A stretch of 8,589 nucleotides of DNA from Planctomycetales bacterium (lineage in GTDB: Bacteria > Planctomycetota > Planctomycetia > Planctomycetales > Planctomycetaceae): NCBI GenBank assembly GCA_020050375.1, contig JAGVKR010000432.1:1-8589 (forward strand), read 5' to 3'. The position numbers and the translations under genes are program-made. Under the pieces are notes generated by a model. It ran no database searches. It was not told where the DNA came from and worked only from the letters and a program-made list of their open reading frames with translations. Shown in pieces: positions 6,448 to 8,589 of the stretch; positions within the stretch are counted from its first letter, which is position 1, and every line of letters begins with the position of its first letter.

Positions 6448-7887
6448 TCATGCCAACAGCGCCGTTACGACGTTTCCGTGCACGTCGGTCAAACGGAAGT
6501 CGCGGCCCTGAAAGCGGTATGTCAACTTCGTATGATCGAACCCGAGCAGGTGTAAAAGCGTCGCATGCAAGTCGTGAACGTGAACGCGATCTTTGACGGC
6601 GTTGAAGCCCAGATCGTCGCTCTCACCGAGCGTGATTCCCGGTTTGATTCCGCCGCCGGCCATCCACATCGTGAACACATTGGGGTGGTGATCGCGGCCG
6701 TCGCTCCCACCCTGAACCATCGGTGTGCGGCCAAACTCCCCGCCCCAGACGACCAGCGTGTCGTCGAGCATCCCGCGCTGCTTGAGGTCTTTGATCAGTG
6801 CCGCGCACGCCTGGTCGGTGTCTTTGCAGTTCGCCTGAATGTCTTTCACTAAATTGCCATGTTGATCCCAGGCTTCGTGGAAGAGTTGCACAAACCGCAC
6901 GCCGCGCTCGACCAATCGGCGGGCCAGAAGGCAGTTGTTGGCAAAGCTCGACTTGCCCGGCTCGGCGCCGTACATCTCGAGGATGTGCGGCGGCTCTTTT
7001 GAGAGGTCCATCGTTTCCGGCGCGCTTGTCTGCATGCGGAAGGCCATCTCGTAGGCACTGATGCGGGTGGCGATCTCGGGGTCGCCGACCTCATCGAGTC
7101 GCGTCTGGTTGAGCTCGCGGATCGTGTCGAGCGAATCGCGCTCCAGGCGACGGTCGACGCCGCGCGGACTCGCGAGGTACAGCACCGGCTCGCTTCCTCC
7201 GCGGAACTGGACCCCCTGATGGATCGTGGGCAGGAAGCCGCTCCCCCAGTTGGAGTTTCCCCCGCTGGGGCCTTTCTTGCCCGAACTGAAGACAATGAAC
7301 CCGGGCAGCTCTTCCGACTCGCTCCCCAGCCCATAGGTGGCCCAGGCGCCGAAGCTCGGGCGGCCGAACTGCTGCGACCCGGTGCTCATTAGAATTTGCC
7401 CCGGAGCGTGGTTGAACGCATCAGTCGTCATCGATCGGACGATGGCGATGTCATCGACCACTTGCGCCAGGTGCGGCAGTAGCTCCGACAACTCGGCCCC
7501 GCAATTTCCGTATTTCGCGAATTTGAACTTCGGACCGAGCAGCTTCGAGCTGGGATTGATGAACGCCGCCCGATACCCCTTGAGCAATTCGGGCGGCGGA
7601 AGCGTGCCGTCGAACTTCGCCAGCTCGGGCTTGTTGTCGAACATTTCGAGATGGCTCGGCGCGCCGGCCATGAACAGGTAGATCACTCGCTTCGCTTTGC
7701 CGGGATAGTGCGCCTGCCGCGGCGCGAGCGGATTCGTTGCCGCGCCGGCCGGCGCGGCAACCCCCGGCGCTTCGAGCAATCGCCCGAGGGCCATCGCCCC
7801 CAGTCCGACACCGCATTCCTGCAGGAACCAGCGACGGCTGACGAGCTTGGGATCGGCGTGGCGGTAGAAATGGTCCTGGCAGTTCAT
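6448..7887 (-). CDS. DUF1501 protein, Tat-exported, sulfatase/phosphatase-superfamily-like
   Basis: This is a 479-residue member of DUF1501 (PF07394), very abundant in planctomycetes and often encoded directly after a DUF1549/DUF1553 gene. The function is not established; the family is usually placed near alkaline phosphatase/sulfatase-like hydrolases and is discussed in polysaccharide breakdown. A Tat-type signal, SRRWFLQ (17-23) followed by a [10 protein letters not shown] hydrophobic stretch, predicts export of the folded protein. Family motifs run in order: [13 protein letters not shown] (72-84), [13 protein letters not shown] (151-163), WDQHGN (340-345), WGGEFGRTP (381-389), GRDHHPN (397-403) and [15 protein letters not shown] (435-449). 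The Asp/His-rich motifs suggest a metal site. Start ATG 7887 has AAGGA nine bases upstream; ATG 7950 would add 21 residues translated out of frame from repeat DNA and is rejected. Full length, with no frameshift. Confidence 0.95.
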   Translation of the reverse strand: MNCQDHFYRHADPKLVSRRWFLQECGVGLGAMALGRLLEAPGVAAPAGAATNPLAPRQAHYPGKAKRVIYLFMAGAPSHLEMFDNKPELAKFDGTLPPPELLKGYRAAFINPSSKLLGPKFKFAKYGNCGAELSELLPHLAQVVDDIAIVRSMTTDAFNHAPGQILMSTGSQQFGRPSFGAWATYGLGSESEELPGFIVFSSGKKGPSGGNSNWGSGFLPTIHQGVQFRGGSEPVLYLASPRGVDRRLERDSLDTIRELNQTRLDEVGDPEIATRISAYEMAFRMQTSAPETMDLSKEPPHILEMYGAEPGKSSFANNCLLARRLVERGVRFVQLFHEAWDQHGNLVKDIQANCKDTDQACAALIKDLKQRGMLDDTLVVWGGEFGRTPMVQGGSDGRDHHPNVFTMWMAGGGIKPGITLGESDDLGFNAVKDRVHVHDLHATLLHLLGFDHTKLTYRFQGRDFRLTDVHGNVVTALLA

Positions 7888-7892
7888 GGCAA

Positions 7893-7949
7893 TCATTCCT
7901 TCGTATTCGTCTCGTCGAGAATCAGCAGCACGCGCGACACCGCGGCCCA
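7893..7949 (-). pseudogene. Detached copy of the DUF1553 C-terminal end
   Basis: Read on the minus strand, the repeat encodes [18 protein letters not shown] and a stop, in the same phase as the true DUF1553 end (WTAVSRVLLNLDETITKE). The usually conserved Asn of LLNLDE has become Ile and the Ile of ETITKE has become Asn, as expected of a copy free of selection on its protein. The frame continues upstream as AQPFG and then into the end of the protease gene, so there is no intact DUF1553 gene here. It is probably kept for the ribosome binding site rather than for a product. Confidence 0.75.
7897..7901 (-). promoter_or_regulatory. Shine-Dalgarno of the DUF1501 gene, inside the direct repeat
   Basis: AAGGA is separated by ATGATTGCC (9 nt) from ATG 7887. 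The same AAGGA plus identical 9-nt spacer occurs in copy B, where it precedes GTG 8466. Confidence 0.75.
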
Positions 7950-7983
7950 ACCAAAGGGTTGTGCTTCAATTGCGCGGCAGTTG

Positions 7984-8436
7984 TCAAAGCAATTCCAGAA
8001 TCTGCTCACCGCCGTGAGCCGGGTTGCCGGTTAACCGTCGGCCCTGCAAATCGACAACGAAATCCAACATTTCGAGTGGAATCTGACCGATGAGCGCTGG
8101 CACATCATCCGGAACTTCCATGACTTCCACGACGCAGTCCCTTCCCATGATCGTCAAGTGGACGGCTTCATAGATGCCAATGGCGCCTGTGCCGTGAGCC
8201 GAGATAGCATTCCTTTCGCGAGTCTTCTTCAACCCGAGTTGTTGAATCAGCCGCGTCGGGAGGGCCAGCGTGGTGGCCCCCGTATCGACAAGTGCGTCGG
8301 TCAATTGAAGTCGGCGAACGTTCTCGACCGGAATCATGCCGCGCTCGGCATCCCAGAGATCTTTGAGGTTTTCAACAAGCGCTTCGGTTGTCACGCGGCC
8401 CATCGTGTCTTTCTGCCAAAGCAGATTCGTTGACAT
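7984..8436 (-). CDS. Retropepsin-like aspartic protease, small clan AA protein
   Basis: This 150-residue protein has one retroviral-type aspartic protease domain, expected to act as a homodimer with one catalytic Asp per chain. The active-site motif ALVDTGATTLALP lies at 48-60 (D51), and the second hallmark ALIGQIPLEMLDFVVD at 114-129. The opening MGRVTTEALVENLKDLWDA (12-30) and closing NPAHGG (138-143) match small bacterial members of this family as I remember them. There is no signal peptide or membrane helix, so it should be cytoplasmic; substrates are unknown. The start is uncertain. ATG 8436 has AAAGG eight bases upstream. GTG 8466 has AAGGA nine bases upstream, with the same geometry as the DUF1501 start. 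ATG 8403 begins at the conserved MGRV. ATG 8475 overlaps the DUF1553 stop (ATGA) but abuts the Shine-Dalgarno. The gene separates DUF1553 from DUF1501 and is flanked by 62-bp direct repeats, suggesting insertion. Confidence 0.9.
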   Translation of the reverse strand: MSTNLLWQKDTMGRVTTEALVENLKDLWDAERGMIPVENVRRLQLTDALVDTGATTLALPTRLIQQLGLKKTRERNAISAHGTGAIGIYEAVHLTIMGRDCVVEVMEVPDDVPALIGQIPLEMLDFVVDLQGRRLTGNPAHGGEQILELL

Positions 8437-8466
8437 TTTCGGCGCCTTTCGAAGGTCGGCAGACAC

Positions 8467-8528
8467 GGCAATCATTCCTTCGTGATCGTCTCGTCGAGAT
8501 TCAGCAGCACGCGCGAGACCGCGGTCCA
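8467..8528 (-). repeat. 62-bp direct repeat, copy B (end of DUF1553)
   Basis: This is the presumed original copy: it lies inside an intact DUF1553 reading frame, covers its last 18 codons and stop, and continues through AAGGA and the 9-nt spacer to the base before GTG 8466. It pairs with copy A at 7888-7949. Confidence 0.9.
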
Positions 8529-8589
8529 GGCGGCCAACTGTGCGGGGCTGGCGCCGGCGGGGAGCTCGGGCGGGTGTTCCGGATCAGCG
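8472..8589 (-). CDS. DUF1553 (PSD1-type) protein, C-terminal fragment
   Basis: Only the last 38 codons are in the window (ADPEHPPELPAG...WTAVSRVLLNLDETITKE, then TGA at 8474-8472). The ending A-W-x-x-V-x-x-x-LLNLDExIT+E is, as I remember the family, the usual C-terminus of planctomycete DUF1549/DUF1553 proteins. These often carry a cytochrome-like N-terminal domain and are encoded just upstream of DUF1501. The stop overlaps an ATG (ATGA) of the protease frame, so translation of the two may be coupled. Function is unestablished; the DUF1549/DUF1553 plus DUF1501 pairing is usually linked to degradation of complex polysaccharides. The match rests on a short stretch but agrees with the downstream DUF1501 gene. 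Confidence 0.8.
   Translation of the reverse strand, partial: ADPEHPPELPAGASPAQLAAWTAVSRVLLNLDETITKE

Larger units (their letters stand above)
7888..7949 (-). repeat. 62-bp direct repeat, copy A (upstream of DUF1501)
   Basis: This is identical at 57 of 62 positions, without gaps, to copy B at 8467-8528 (offset 579). Its left end is the base before ATG 7887. It contains a stop codon, AAGGA and the ATGATTGCC spacer, so it supplies the translation signals of the DUF1501 gene. Similarity to B stops abruptly beyond 7949, apart from a 5-bp match (7960-7964 with 8539-8543). Confidence 0.9.

Noticed and set aside
7888..7950. Extended DUF1501 start at ATG 7950
   Set aside because: The added 21 residues are translated from the 62-bp repeat in a frame other than its DUF1553 frame. 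ATG 7887 has a well-spaced AAGGA and gives the usual distance to the Tat motif.
7888..8528. Insertion sequence or CRISPR-like explanation for the direct repeats
   Set aside because: There are only two copies 579 bp apart, no transposase, no terminal inverted repeats, and the repeat is DUF1553 coding sequence rather than a mobile-element end.

Overview
The window looks like a chromosomal segment of a planctomycete, probably Pirellulales-like. The sequence is GC-rich. Its gene set is characteristic of that phylum: a Ser/Thr kinase with the planctomycete N-terminal lead domain (LTRWQADMLLSGR before the kinase fold), a DUF1553 C-terminus ending in LLNLDETITKE, a Tat-exported DUF1501 protein, and a membrane acyltransferase related to HGSNAT. 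Assignment is from remembered family patterns; no database search was run.

Layout. (i) 1-832, minus: the N-terminal 277 residues of a Ser/Thr kinase, cut by the window edge. (ii) 833-1116: divergent intergenic region with a TATAAT promoter firing rightward. (iii) 1117-2847, plus: a 576-residue ABC-2-type permease built from two similar halves; no ATPase is present nearby. (iv) 2858-4561, minus, convergent with the permease: a 567-residue coiled-coil protein with tandem 27-residue repeats and a predicted PD-(D/E)XK nuclease-like domain. (v) 4562-4822: divergent regulatory region with an AT-rich inverted repeat. (vi) 4823-5038, plus: a 71-residue cold-shock-domain protein followed by a strong intrinsic terminator. 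(vii) 5111-8589, minus: a gene run read right to left as DUF1553 C-terminus, retropepsin-like aspartic protease, DUF1501 protein and HGSNAT-like acyltransferase.

The most notable feature is in the last block. The small aspartic protease gene sits between DUF1553 and DUF1501, which are normally adjacent in planctomycetes. It is flanked by two ungapped 62-bp direct repeats (57/62 identical). Each repeat holds the end of the DUF1553 reading frame, its stop, the Shine-Dalgarno AAGGA and a 9-nt spacer, and each ends on the base before a start codon. This reads as insertion of a gene into an operon with duplication of the junction that carries the ribosome binding site.

The second candidate for undescribed biology is the coiled-coil/nuclease-like protein. 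It appears to belong to a widespread but unnamed family.
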